From contig NZ_AP025321.1 in the NCBI RefSeq assembly GCF_036492835.1, positions 43,154-107,153 on the forward strand: 64,000 nucleotides of DNA. The letters are read 5' to 3'. Under the pieces are notes generated by a model. That model was not told the origin of the DNA. It made no database searches and was given only the letters and a program-made list of their open reading frames with translations. The translations under genes and the position numbers were made by a program. The stretch comes from Fulvitalea axinellae. GTDB lineage: Bacteria; Bacteroidota; Bacteroidia; Cytophagales; Cyclobacteriaceae. Below, piece after piece: positions 53,851-63,529 of this stretch. Positions within the stretch are counted from its first letter, which is position 1. Every line of letters begins with the position of its first letter.

Positions 53851-56694
53851 TTATTGCTGAGCCGGAATATGATTTACAGATTCCTGAAGAGTCATGACCC
53901 CTTCAGCGGTTTCTTTCTGAAGAAGGAAGAGTTTTCCTTCCGGGTCATACCGGTAAAAGGTAGCGTAGTTATTTTCGTCCAAAATAGCCGAAAGCCTATG
54001 CGTTTCTTTTTCGTAAACGTATGTTTTCATTTGCGCCTCTTGGGGGTGAAAACGAACATCGTCGACGAAAATCGACAGTTTATTGTTTTCGGTGTCAGTC
54101 CCGGCTTTTTGCGTAACAGTGGAACCGAAAACCACAGTAAGGCTTTCCACCTCTCCGCCAGAGAACGTTATATCTCTCCATTCGAAAGGATACCAACCGT
54201 TTATCGGCCCACCGTCAAGATATGATTCCAGATTTCCGTTATGGTATAGGGTATGTATATTATTGTCCCCTTTATACTTGACCTGCAGGTTTATTTTGGG
54301 AAGGTGCCCGGGGAGGTTTTGCGGACGCCCTTCGGGCCCTAACTTGAACCATCCGGCCAGCATATATTTTTTTGTAGGGTTATGCTCGAGCCTAACGCCT
54401 CTAAGGCGGACTTTCGGCGATGTTTCCTCGTGATCAGGCCTATAGGCAAGAGAGGAGTTGCCCGAATGCGCCTGTTTTGTCGTGAGCACTTTTTTCTCTG
54501 ACAGCGCTATAGGCTCCCGCCAATAAAGCCTTCCTTCCCAAATCCCGATTTGGTCAGTGCCAAAGCCTGATTCCAAATAGATAAGTTCTTTGGATCCTGA
54601 GGCTCCCCCGTCGGTACCCGAGAAATTAGAACTACAATAAGGGTTTACCTGCAGCCATTTCTCTTCGGTGCCCCGTTCCTTTGGACGAACATGAGCATAC
54701 CATGCCCTGTCTTGATTTTGGAGAACTTTGGCACTTTTGTCTACAATCAATATATTGTTGTTGGCAATATATACCGGTACGCTCACGGTATCCGCCAATA
54801 GGCCTGTGGTATAAACAGTCTTTGAGTCGTTGTCCGGTAATCCGTCCACCTCGAAATCCACAAAGCAACTTTCTCTCTCTTTGGCGTTAACCGCTTCCGC
54901 TATGACCAAGCGCTCGTTTTTGTCGCTGAACTTTACTGACGAAGGTACCCCCAGCGCATCAACAGATTCGGTCCCTTGGCCGTATATGTCCACCCCTGTT
55001 AATTCGGAAGCGATAATCCAGTTTTCGGGATGAAAGGCTTCCAAAGTTTGGTGGTCTATCATTTCTGAACTAAAAAGGCCACCCCGTTTTATTTTTTCCG
55101 TTCCAGTGGTGTTTTCCCTGGTTTTATTCAATGCGTACTGCTTTTGCGACTGCCAAAAATTGGAAGTTAACTTATACGAATAGTAAGGGTTGTCAGGGTC
55201 GTAGGGGAACTTACCCAAAGGGGCCTTTACAATTTTGTCACAGTCGTGCCCGGGTTGATTATTGTTTTGGGTCAAGGGGAGATAATCCCTGCGGCGTATA
55301 GTGGCCTGATAACAGATATAGGCATTGGTTCCGAATCCGGGGGAGTATTCGCACTCGACATTGATAAGGATATCATTTTTATACGGATCGTCGGGTTGAT
55401 GCATATCCAATTCCAAAGAAGTGGCCGACGCTCCGGTTTTGGACGCTCTCGCTTTTCCCCCTTCCGTCACAGTCCAGCTAATTTTATTAACCCTTACATC
55501 AACATTTCTTTCCTGATTGGGAAGATTCAGCTTGTCATAGCCGAAACCGAGATTAATTTTACAGGAACTGATATCCCCTCTAAGTTTAGGAGAGACAAAA
55601 AATGGAGGTATGATTTTTATGTGGAATTCGTCTTTTTCATACCTTTCAGGTAAAGGTATCACAATATAATCTAAGTTATAATGCTCCGTAGAAACCGTGA
55701 TTTCATCACTATCACCATTGATGTTCTTTGACGATATCTTATTTCCAGGCTTGGCCACTACATAAAAGGGTCTTATCTCTGTTCCTCCTACCGCATTAGG
55801 GTCTAATTCTATCAATCCAGGTTTATTACAATTAGATTCTTGCCCAAACTGATTCGAAATATCATTGAGTTGTCCTTTGAGTGGCTTTGGGAAAACCTTC
55901 CCGTAATGGTTTATCCCATGGTTGATAACGTTGCTTACCTGTCTAGTCTTCCGGATCACTGACCAGTCTTTCAATTCAGCTTGGTACTGGCTTTCCGGAA
56001 TATCGGCCTCAAAACAAATTTCCGCTGTACCGGAATTGAGGACCCCGTCCGTGATAGAATAACTGAATACAACATCGAGTTTTAGCGACCCTTTAAATTT
56101 GTCTGAAAGCGGGTCAATAGGGACTATCAACGTATTCGTGCCTTCTGCTTGAGCGATTTGTTCTCCACCGTTTTTAAGTGACCATGATGATTTGTCCCCG
56201 CCATGAACAATAAAATTTTGGTAACCGTTCTCCCGTTTCGAAATTTGAAGGTCAAACCTTAACTCGCAAGGATTCACAGTCAAAATAACTTTAGGGTCTT
56301 CATAAAGGTGGGGGATGACTTTATAATAACTCTTTTTCTCCAGAGAGGACCTGTTGTCGATAACCGTAACGTTTTTTGAACTATTACCGGGCAGAAAATC
56401 CTCCTCAGTCAATACGACAAGGGAAGGAACTTCACTAGTGTCAAAGACTTTTTGGGGACCGTCCTCTACTTTATCCACTTCTTGTTTAAATTTTTCGAAA
56501 TCCAGCGTGTTTCCCGGGCGAGCTATGATCAGAAAAGGTTGACTTGAAGTTGTATAAGAGAAAAAGAGATCAGGGGATACTTCTATCCTGCTAGAGCCGT
56601 TACAATTCACAACATCTCCAACGTAAGTTTCGGTTTGCGCGTTAGCGATCAATCCGAAACATAAGAAGAGGAATAGGATTCCAATTCGCCTCAT
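53851..56694 (-). CDS. secreted beta-sandwich/jelly-roll Rhs-associated protein
   Basis: A 947-aa protein. The ATG at 56694 gives the signal MRRIGILFLFLCFGLIANAQ; an upstream start at 56745 adds 17 residues with no benefit. The N-terminal 450 residues contain two related beta-rich units (one with NPCELRFDLQI and SSWSLKNGG, the other with SSCKINLGFGY and ISWTVTEGG). The C-terminal half (ESVDALGVPSSVKF, then AHSGNSSLAY, FVDDVRFHP and LDENNYATFYRYDPEGKL) is homologous to the Rhs-associated region of the left giant at 8002-19131. Here it ends the protein, which is the usual layout for such tails. It has the same operon slot as the giant but only a quarter of its length, because the 24-repeat array and the C-terminal Ig extension are absent. 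The AHSG...VDD part looks like a carbohydrate-binding jelly roll. Confidence 0.9.
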   Translation of the reverse strand: MRRIGILFLFLCFGLIANAQTETYVGDVVNCNGSSRIEVSPDLFFSYTTSSQPFLIIARPGNTLDFEKFKQEVDKVEDGPQKVFDTSEVPSLVVLTEEDFLPGNSSKNVTVIDNRSSLEKKSYYKVIPHLYEDPKVILTVNPCELRFDLQISKRENGYQNFIVHGGDKSSWSLKNGGEQIAQAEGTNTLIVPIDPLSDKFKGSLKLDVVFSYSITDGVLNSGTAEICFEADIPESQYQAELKDWSVIRKTRQVSNVINHGINHYGKVFPKPLKGQLNDISNQFGQESNCNKPGLIELDPNAVGGTEIRPFYVVAKPGNKISSKNINGDSDEITVSTEHYNLDYIVIPLPERYEKDEFHIKIIPPFFVSPKLRGDISSCKINLGFGYDKLNLPNQERNVDVRVNKISWTVTEGGKARASKTGASATSLELDMHQPDDPYKNDILINVECEYSPGFGTNAYICYQATIRRRDYLPLTQNNNQPGHDCDKIVKAPLGKFPYDPDNPYYSYKLTSNFWQSQKQYALNKTRENTTGTEKIKRGGLFSSEMIDHQTLEAFHPENWIIASELTGVDIYGQGTESVDALGVPSSVKFSDKNERLVIAEAVNAKERESCFVDFEVDGLPDNDSKTVYTTGLLADTVSVPVYIANNNILIVDKSAKVLQNQDRAWYAHVRPKERGTEEKWLQVNPYCSSNFSGTDGGASGSKELIYLESGFGTDQIGIWEGRLYWREPIALSEKKVLTTKQAHSGNSSLAYRPDHEETSPKVRLRGVRLEHNPTKKYMLAGWFKLGPEGRPQNLPGHLPKINLQVKYKGDNNIHTLYHNGNLESYLDGGPINGWYPFEWRDITFSGGEVESLTVVFGSTVTQKAGTDTENNKLSIFVDDVRFHPQEAQMKTYVYEKETHRLSAILDENNYATFYRYDPEGKLFLLQKETAEGVMTLQESVNHIPAQQ

Positions 56695-56752
56695 ATGCTT
56701 ATGAATTTCATTTAAACCTTTGGGGGGGCTGAAGAAAAGTATCATGGCTGAA

Positions 56753-59700
56753 TCAGTTAAATTCGGGCACCTCTTCCGTATCGGATACCGTTGTTATTTC
56801 CGTAGAGTTTCTTGTTGGGTCTTCCGTTAACGCTGTAATGGTCTCACTGACGGCATCAAGCATGTTCTTGTGGCCAGAGAAAAAAACCAACGCATTCAAA
56901 GACTCACCTTTTGAGAGCATTAAGGGTTTGGGAATCGCAATTCTGGCTTGATTGTATGAAGTGTTAAGAACAATCGCCCTAGTAATTGGCCTGCCCTCTC
57001 CTTTTTTGCTCAAAATAAGCTCATCGCCCTCGGTAAGAAACCTAGTGGTCCCAGGAGTAAGTTCCAGACTATAGGCCACCGTATTTTTCTCTCCTTCATT
57101 GAGAACGCTGGCCGTAAAAGATAAACCTTCATTCTGATAGGCCGGTCCCATACTCTTGTAGTCATAGTACGCCGGCTTATTATATGCATAGGTCGTCTCC
57201 CCAAACGCATTATTAAATGCACTCAGAATCGGTTTTCCCGTAAGCATATCCCATTTTATATGACGGGTTCTAATCTCACTTCCGTCTTGATAGGCAATAT
57301 TACCTATAGGGATTCCCGCTTTGTGAATAATTTTATTGGTGGATTCCGTATAAAGAGAGTTTCTGGTTTTGGACCATTCCGGAATAATACTCAGCAATGG
57401 CCAGAAACTGGCGAAATCTAGGTTGGGGCTAGCCGAAAAGCTTTGGTGCTTGTCGGTATGCTTTCTTCGATCGACTAACATTTCTACCGTTTGCCCAAAC
57501 AATACAGTTGTAGCATTTCCCTGAAAGGCCTCATCCTTATCAAGCGCTATCATTTTATCGGCATCATTCGTTTGGGAGAGCCCTTTGTAAAACTTATTGA
57601 CAGGCACATAAACCTTAACGCCGTCAAGGACAGTGGCATCCATAGCGTAAAGGCTTTCTGTCCAAGAGTAGGGGTTCTGTTCAAATGTCCCGTCTGTGGA
57701 CTGTCGATATTGTTCCTGCTTTCTCGGCTTCCCATGCATATCATTGGTAGTGATAGAATACCCTTGGAAAGCTTTGAGTGTCGACATACTCTTGGTCCCT
57801 ATTAAAGGAAGGTAACCAAATCTGGTTTTTCTGTCCGAGGATTCCCAAACGGTTTGGTCGGTGAACACGGGAAATTCTTTTGCCGTATAGAAAGTGTGAA
57901 CCGTTTTTCCGGTGGTGCCAAATTCGGACGCGTTTCCGAAATAATCATCAAGCTCATCCCTTCTTTCCAATTTACCTTTGGCCCCTTGCTCATTCAGGTA
58001 CGCTGAAGCGAGACTCATAACGGTGACTTTACTATAGCCTATCTGCCCTCCAGGGAAAAGACCTTCGTTAAAAGGATACTCCGAACGGGCGATTCTGTCC
58101 ACGGCCAAAGGTATATCGACTCTGTATTCCTTGATATAGCGCAAAGGGTTTTCGTCGCCTCCCATCGTGGGCTCATATGACGCGACGCCGGAACTAATCT
58201 CCCTCCCGAATTTGTTTTTTGTCCGGTACCCATAAACCTGACCGTAAAGGTTTGTCTTATTGTCTCCTACCCAAGTGTCTTTCAAGGTGATCTGCTTCAC
58301 TCGAAGCCCTCCTCCCCTTTTTACCCCATCCATCTTAGCGATTCGTATGACAGAGTTTTCGAGGTCGATTGTACGTCCCCAGTTTCTTGAGAAGCGGTGT
58401 TTATGGTATTCCACGAAAAACGAGGAGATGAAACTCCCGACCGAAGCGATATTCCGGAGAATCGAAATGGCATTTGCTTGATCCATGTCACTGCCGTATT
58501 CGGGAGTGAAAACGTCTTGTGTCAGAAGTTCAGGCCTATTAAAGCGGATAAACTGCAACGCTTCGTATGAAATAGGGTTGAATCCGTTTACATCCTTCAG
58601 GACACAATATCCGTAAGCGGTCTCACTGTCTGAGGATGGTTCAATACCGCAGGATTCGACATCTGCGTAGGTATCGATATATTCCCATTTGTGTTTGCCA
58701 CTTCCCGATCCCGGCTTCAGGGCAACCTTTGATTTTATCAAGACTTTCCGGTTTTCCCCACCAAGGTATTCTGAAACTATCTTCTCATCATCGTTCGAAA
58801 ACTCCTCTCTCAGCTTTTCCAATAAATCCGTGGGGATCGGAAATTTTATTTTCAGTCCCGATTTTTGGAGCTGGGTTCCGGATGTGGCAGGCTTGGTATC
58901 TTGGGTTACAAATCTCGCCATGGCCATTGCCTTGCGATGTTGCACATATGCATAATCATCCCCTTCATAATCAATATGCATTACGGACCCGGAAGGCATG
59001 GTGATCCGGTTAAGAGACCAAGTTCCCATTCTTTGGTCATACAGTTCTTTGGACTCTTTTTCTTGCTGGTCTACATAAGGGAAGAATTGGTATTTTTCCG
59101 TCTTGGACGAAGATCCGCCCGAAGTATACCTCTTAAGATTTCCCCACCGGTCGGAGCTCGCGTGTTTATATGGCTCTTCAGGGTTTTGATAATCGAACCG
59201 ATAAGGGTTCAGTTTCCCTTTTTTGCTATTTCCAAAAGAAAACGACAGTGATTTCAATGTCAATTTTTTCTGTCCGGGAGCCACAGAATTTGGCGTGTTA
59301 GGGCACAGCGCGTAATCGTGTTCAAAATGAACTTTTTTTAACGGAACATCACTGCCCTTTACCGAAAGGGTAGCGCTTTTGAGCCGATATGACTTATCGC
59401 GGTCGATATCACTTCCCCTGGCGTCCTTACGTTCCTCCAAAACAAAATTAGCAGCATGTGTTCTGGTCTGGGCTTCGGCAAGATGCCAGATTTCTTTGGT
59501 TCCCTGTATATAATGAGCCTTGTCGTCGTTCTCGTCTGACAAGAGTCCTAACTGTTTGCTGGCTTTCCCCCCGTAGGGTGTTTCCCATGAAAAAGATTGC
59601 GCTGTTTGCCTGTAAGAAAAACTAACCCAGTAGCCAAGGTCATCTTCGGTAGGGCCATCTTCGGTAATATCCGTGTAACCAGGTCCTATAACCGCCGTAA

Positions 59701-61603
59701 GGTGGAAGGCATAGGGAAAAGCCGGGGTATCTTTTCTATTGAGGTACCCAGTACCGTCGTTATGTGAGGGGGTATCTCCATTCTTTGAAGGAGTGACAGT
59801 CCCGTCCTCTGACACTGCGTCCGTATTGCTGAAAACAAACTCACTCTGCGTAAGATTGTACGCTGGCAAGGCATACACATACTTTGTCCCGTTTGTTGCG
59901 GTAGCCACAAAACCGGCAATATGGTTTGGCTTGGAGGCGTGTTTACGGCGATAGACGTATTTTTTGCCATCCGCACCCGTTTCCCAAACCTTGAAAAAGC
60001 CCAAAACCTCTTTGTTCTCTACGTCTAACAGGTCTTTGTTGGTAAACGTTTGGACGGTTTGTATCCTAATATCTCTGGAAAGCCCCGGCAAGGCAGATCC
60101 TCGGGAAGAGGAGTTTAACTTACTGGCTTTTACGGGTTTTTCTTCTTTTATCTTTGCCCAAAAACCATAATCCGAAACGGTATGTTCACCGTGTGATTTC
60201 ATATAATAGGGCTCGAAATCACTGTTTGGTTGCTCCTTTCTAAAGGAAAGTTGGTCCTTTTTTTCCTGTTTCCCCCAAGTCCATTTCTGACTTATCGATT
60301 CGCCTAGAGGGACGGAAAGGTTAAGGCCACCGTGCCACCCGGCTCCCGTACCTATCTCCACTCCAACATTCCCTCCCGTAGCCTTAGATATCGATTTAGG
60401 GTCACCGACAGTTCCGATATCTGATCTAAACGGTCTGAATGAACCGGATATACCTTGTCCGGACACTGAATAAATATCTGGCGTAAGATAAGATACCGCT
60501 AGATTCTTAGAGTCCTCAGTGATCATTCCGTCTTTTTCCCTGGTAAAATCAAGACTGGCCTCTGAGTTGTCCGGGGCATTGTGCAAATTCATATAACCGT
60601 AAGCCGGAACTTTTTCGACACTTGTGCTTCTCGGTGTTTCAGTGTTGAATATTCCTTCAATCCCTACACTTGAGAAAAGGCCGGAACTTGCAAGACCAAT
60701 TTTTGCCGCAATAGAGATCGATTTGTTTGTCATAGGGACACCTACGGGCGGAACAGCCGTATTTGTGGCGAAATTTAGAGATGACCCAAGTCGGGCGGTG
60801 ACATTGGTGTTTTTATCAGATCCCTTTTTGGTATATTTGCTTTGGCGAGAGACACTATATCCGACAGAATGATTCTGCAATCCCATAAGGGAATTGTAGG
60901 AAGCTCCATAAGTGAGGTTCGCCATCATTTTGGAACCCGTTAAACCAACGCTAAGGTTAGGTTGTACACTAACGCTTCCATTCATATTAAGCGAAAGTCC
61001 CAAGCCTGGCTTGATCCCAATCAGTCCGTTACCAAGGGTCAAGTTCGTCCCCCCACTGAGATCCAAACTTCCTCCCATTCCTCGATAGCTGTTGTAGTAA
61101 ACGGACAGGCCCAAACTCTTAATAGGACTTTTTTTAAGAAGTTTTATTTTTTCTCCATCGAATCCTAAAATTTCTGTTCCCGCCGTGAGTTTCCCTGTTA
61201 CAGTATAGTTGGGTTTCATATCGGTTTGGATTCCGAACTGGTCATACCTTCCGTCAAATTCATCAGGAACTCCGCGTACTGTACGGGTTATGGTGCCAGG
61301 GTTAAGGTTCCACCCCAACCCAACCCAAGAGGCTTCTTGGTCCATGCCGATGCCCGCGGAATATGAAAGGTTAAAAGGATACCCGCCATCTGGCCCGGGA
61401 AGTTCGAACAAGGGAATGTTGTAGGAAAAGTCGCCCGTAAACAGATTGACCATGTCGTTGGTTCCGTATGGCTGAAACGCCTGAACTTCCGGCTGAGAAG
61501 GCCCGGAGGTCAAAGCCCAAGCAGTCATGGGGGCAACTTGCTGGAGGGTGATATTCAGGGCCATAAAAGCGGCCAAAGCCCTAAAAAATTTACTCTTCCG
61601 CAT
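56753..61603 (-). CDS. Rhs-associated shell-like (SpvB/TcB-reminiscent) secreted protein (right copy)
   Basis: A 1616-aa protein. The signal peptide ends at TAWA before LTSGP. It is the paralogue of 19219-24405 along its whole length: NDMVNLFTGDFSYNIPLFEL, MDQEASWVGLGWNLNPG, RTVRGVPDEF, GGGLRVKQITLKDTW, SSGVASYEPTMGGDEN and KPAYYDYKSMGPAYQNEG. The GLGW and TGDFSYNIPLFEL motifs are the N-terminal hallmarks of Bacteroidota Rhs/SpvB-like proteins. It lies 57 bp after a lipoprotein gene and 58 bp before the beta-sandwich protein. Together with the downstream Rhs protein it may form the shell that encloses the toxin tip, as TcB and TcC do; this is inference, since YD repeats are hard to see here. 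Confidence 0.92.
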   Translation of the reverse strand: MRKSKFFRALAAFMALNITLQQVAPMTAWALTSGPSQPEVQAFQPYGTNDMVNLFTGDFSYNIPLFELPGPDGGYPFNLSYSAGIGMDQEASWVGLGWNLNPGTITRTVRGVPDEFDGRYDQFGIQTDMKPNYTVTGKLTAGTEILGFDGEKIKLLKKSPIKSLGLSVYYNSYRGMGGSLDLSGGTNLTLGNGLIGIKPGLGLSLNMNGSVSVQPNLSVGLTGSKMMANLTYGASYNSLMGLQNHSVGYSVSRQSKYTKKGSDKNTNVTARLGSSLNFATNTAVPPVGVPMTNKSISIAAKIGLASSGLFSSVGIEGIFNTETPRSTSVEKVPAYGYMNLHNAPDNSEASLDFTREKDGMITEDSKNLAVSYLTPDIYSVSGQGISGSFRPFRSDIGTVGDPKSISKATGGNVGVEIGTGAGWHGGLNLSVPLGESISQKWTWGKQEKKDQLSFRKEQPNSDFEPYYMKSHGEHTVSDYGFWAKIKEEKPVKASKLNSSSRGSALPGLSRDIRIQTVQTFTNKDLLDVENKEVLGFFKVWETGADGKKYVYRRKHASKPNHIAGFVATATNGTKYVYALPAYNLTQSEFVFSNTDAVSEDGTVTPSKNGDTPSHNDGTGYLNRKDTPAFPYAFHLTAVIGPGYTDITEDGPTEDDLGYWVSFSYRQTAQSFSWETPYGGKASKQLGLLSDENDDKAHYIQGTKEIWHLAEAQTRTHAANFVLEERKDARGSDIDRDKSYRLKSATLSVKGSDVPLKKVHFEHDYALCPNTPNSVAPGQKKLTLKSLSFSFGNSKKGKLNPYRFDYQNPEEPYKHASSDRWGNLKRYTSGGSSSKTEKYQFFPYVDQQEKESKELYDQRMGTWSLNRITMPSGSVMHIDYEGDDYAYVQHRKAMAMARFVTQDTKPATSGTQLQKSGLKIKFPIPTDLLEKLREEFSNDDEKIVSEYLGGENRKVLIKSKVALKPGSGSGKHKWEYIDTYADVESCGIEPSSDSETAYGYCVLKDVNGFNPISYEALQFIRFNRPELLTQDVFTPEYGSDMDQANAISILRNIASVGSFISSFFVEYHKHRFSRNWGRTIDLENSVIRIAKMDGVKRGGGLRVKQITLKDTWVGDNKTNLYGQVYGYRTKNKFGREISSGVASYEPTMGGDENPLRYIKEYRVDIPLAVDRIARSEYPFNEGLFPGGQIGYSKVTVMSLASAYLNEQGAKGKLERRDELDDYFGNASEFGTTGKTVHTFYTAKEFPVFTDQTVWESSDRKTRFGYLPLIGTKSMSTLKAFQGYSITTNDMHGKPRKQEQYRQSTDGTFEQNPYSWTESLYAMDATVLDGVKVYVPVNKFYKGLSQTNDADKMIALDKDEAFQGNATTVLFGQTVEMLVDRRKHTDKHQSFSASPNLDFASFWPLLSIIPEWSKTRNSLYTESTNKIIHKAGIPIGNIAYQDGSEIRTRHIKWDMLTGKPILSAFNNAFGETTYAYNKPAYYDYKSMGPAYQNEGLSFTASVLNEGEKNTVAYSLELTPGTTRFLTEGDELILSKKGEGRPITRAIVLNTSYNQARIAIPKPLMLSKGESLNALVFFSGHKNMLDAVSETITALTEDPTRNSTEITTVSDTEEVPEFN

Positions 61604-61660
61604 CTTATATCAAGTTCGTGTGAAATTTAAAATGAAAATCCGTGACGCTGTCATGGAGTA

Positions 61661-62251
61661 TTAAAAATTAATCTGGGGTAACGGGATATCTTTAATCTCG
61701 AACACCGCAGAATCCGAGGGAAATAATTTTCCCTTGACTATGATAGAGGCTCCTACCCTGAGAGAGTCGGGCAAATCAAACCCGAGATTAAATGCTTTAT
61801 CAGCCCCTACATTATGGTGCATCCCCTCAAAGTGGAACGCTTGGCATGTAACCAGACTGTCTGAAGCCGTTTTCATGTAGATGTCATTCTGCATATGGTA
61901 GGAGAGGTAGTACATCATCTGTTGGTAAGCGTTGTCACCCATGGCTTTCCGGTCAAGAAACCCTTTCCCTAAATGCCTAATCCCTAATCTAAAATGCTGA
62001 AATCCGGACATTTCAGACACCATGGTGTTGAATTTTCCCTTGTCCATTTCCACGCCTTCCCGTTCTAAGACCAATAAGGAAGCAGGACGCCAACGAAGAT
62101 TCAGTTCAAAGTTTCCCGTTTTCTTTTTTTGAACAAGGGGGCTATCCGGTGTGGAGCACCATTTTACATATTCTTCGGGAGACAAAGAGCCGTCACAAGC
62201 GGTAACCGTCGTGACAAACAGCATTAAAATCCAAATTTTTATATTACCCAT
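61661..62251 (-). CDS. small lipoprotein of the Rhs operon (right copy)
   Basis: A 196-aa protein. The ATG at 62251 (MGNIKIWILMLFVTTVTAC) gives a lipobox; starts further upstream, out to 62299, would place acidic residues before the signal. The C-terminal half (YYLSYHMQNDIYMK, FHFEGMHH, FNLGFDLPDSLRVGASI) matches the left lipoprotein at 24561-25040. An N-terminal insert with WCSTPDSPLVQKKK is specific to this copy. It is the gene directly before the shell-like gene, as on the left. No known family; a membrane-anchored partner of the shell-like protein is inferred. Confidence 0.87.
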   Translation of the reverse strand: MGNIKIWILMLFVTTVTACDGSLSPEEYVKWCSTPDSPLVQKKKTGNFELNLRWRPASLLVLEREGVEMDKGKFNTMVSEMSGFQHFRLGIRHLGKGFLDRKAMGDNAYQQMMYYLSYHMQNDIYMKTASDSLVTCQAFHFEGMHHNVGADKAFNLGFDLPDSLRVGASIIVKGKLFPSDSAVFEIKDIPLPQINF

Positions 62252-62349
62252 CGTCGTGTTTTCGGGACTCATATTCAAGTTGCCTTCGTCTTCAAACATA
62301 TTTTCACAAAGGCATACGCTGTATTCGGTCGAAATAAATGGCGCCTCGG

Positions 62350-63423
62350 TTATGGAAATTCTTTTTTTCCTCTCCCCGTCTTGCCTTTTTCGTTCTGTTC
62401 CAACAAATAAAATTCGATACGGGAATCGGCAGGCTTTTCGCCATCACAATCCACATAAACAACTTTCATCCCTTCTCTCCCACAATAATCCTTTGCTGTC
62501 AGAATCACATAATACCCGACAGGCCTATTCGCCTGCAACACACTGGACTGGTCAGGTGCCTCAAGTATTTCAGAAGCCTTAAGAGGGATCGATTCAATTT
62601 CGGCATTCAAAGTTTCGGCAACTCTCCATGAAACTTTATAGGGAGGTTTCCCCCCTTTCACGGTACCCGTAAACCGCAGCAAGGACGCCTGTGGGGTTTC
62701 ACAATAAAGCTCGAGAACCTCAGTGGAGATCTCGGGTTGTATCTCTTCTATATCCGAAAGGCTAAATAACAGCGCCGTACGGGCGAGCCCATCGATACTG
62801 ATTCTATAAAGTTTATCGGATTCCCATTTGTGCTGACATTCAGTAAGGTTGACTAAATAGCGGTTTACGCCCGGCTTCTTTATCATTGCCAGCCGGGTGA
62901 GGATTTCGGCAGATCCCGCCTCTTGAATATTTATATACAATATCCCGGGGTTATCGCTTTTTTCCTTGTATTCCAACCCTAGCGCCTCGCGGTCGGCTCC
63001 CTTGATCTGTACAGGCTGCCGTCCTGTAAGAGGAGCGTAGCCATAGTCCTCGGGGCTACGGGATCCATCTTGCCTTATAATTCGACAAGTGCGAGTACGA
63101 GTTGTTTCCGATTCCTTATAAGTCCCGTCAGCAAAGTGCGCACGAACCCTCCAATACAAAGGACTATCTTCCTTAAGGTTATCCAGCAGTGCTTTGGTGA
63201 CGTTTCCGTCCGAAGCCTGACTTTTGGCCAATGAGGAAGAGTAACCGTATCGTACCGTATATCCTATCGCTTCCGGTACAGTGGCCCAGACTAGGTTCGC
63301 CTTGTGCTTGCCGTTGGATACGCTTGTTTCTGCTCGGGCAAAAAGGTGAATTCCGTTCTTTTGGGCCATCACTTGGCCCGCCAGCAAAATAAATAAGAAT
63401 AAGAACCGTATTCGTTTTGTCAT
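62350..63423 (-). CDS. secreted FN3/Ig-like protein, Rhs-operon component (right copy)
   Basis: A 357-aa protein with a Sec signal (MTKRIRFLFLFILLAGQVMAQ). The first half is FN3-like (ANLVWATVPEAIGYTVRYGY ... PLYWRVRAHFADG). The C-terminal Ig module has KGGKPPYKVSWR, RPVGYYVILTAKDYCGREGM and YVDC, as in the left protein at 25623-26666. The tail is charged (NEKGKTGRGKKEFP). It follows the barrel gene by 106 bp and precedes the lipoprotein by about 100 bp. Probably a surface or periplasmic binding subunit of the complex; the exact role is unknown. Confidence 0.88.
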   Translation of the reverse strand: MTKRIRFLFLFILLAGQVMAQKNGIHLFARAETSVSNGKHKANLVWATVPEAIGYTVRYGYSSSLAKSQASDGNVTKALLDNLKEDSPLYWRVRAHFADGTYKESETTRTRTCRIIRQDGSRSPEDYGYAPLTGRQPVQIKGADREALGLEYKEKSDNPGILYINIQEAGSAEILTRLAMIKKPGVNRYLVNLTECQHKWESDKLYRISIDGLARTALLFSLSDIEEIQPEISTEVLELYCETPQASLLRFTGTVKGGKPPYKVSWRVAETLNAEIESIPLKASEILEAPDQSSVLQANRPVGYYVILTAKDYCGREGMKVVYVDCDGEKPADSRIEFYLLEQNEKGKTGRGKKEFP

Positions 63424-63529
63424 CTTGTACGGGTTTTACAAAGCGAAAAAGATTAATCGTTACCCGGGGGTATACGTCACTTTGATATTTCTCAAATCAT
63501 TTCTCCGAAAGCCAAATAGGCCGGGAGTA

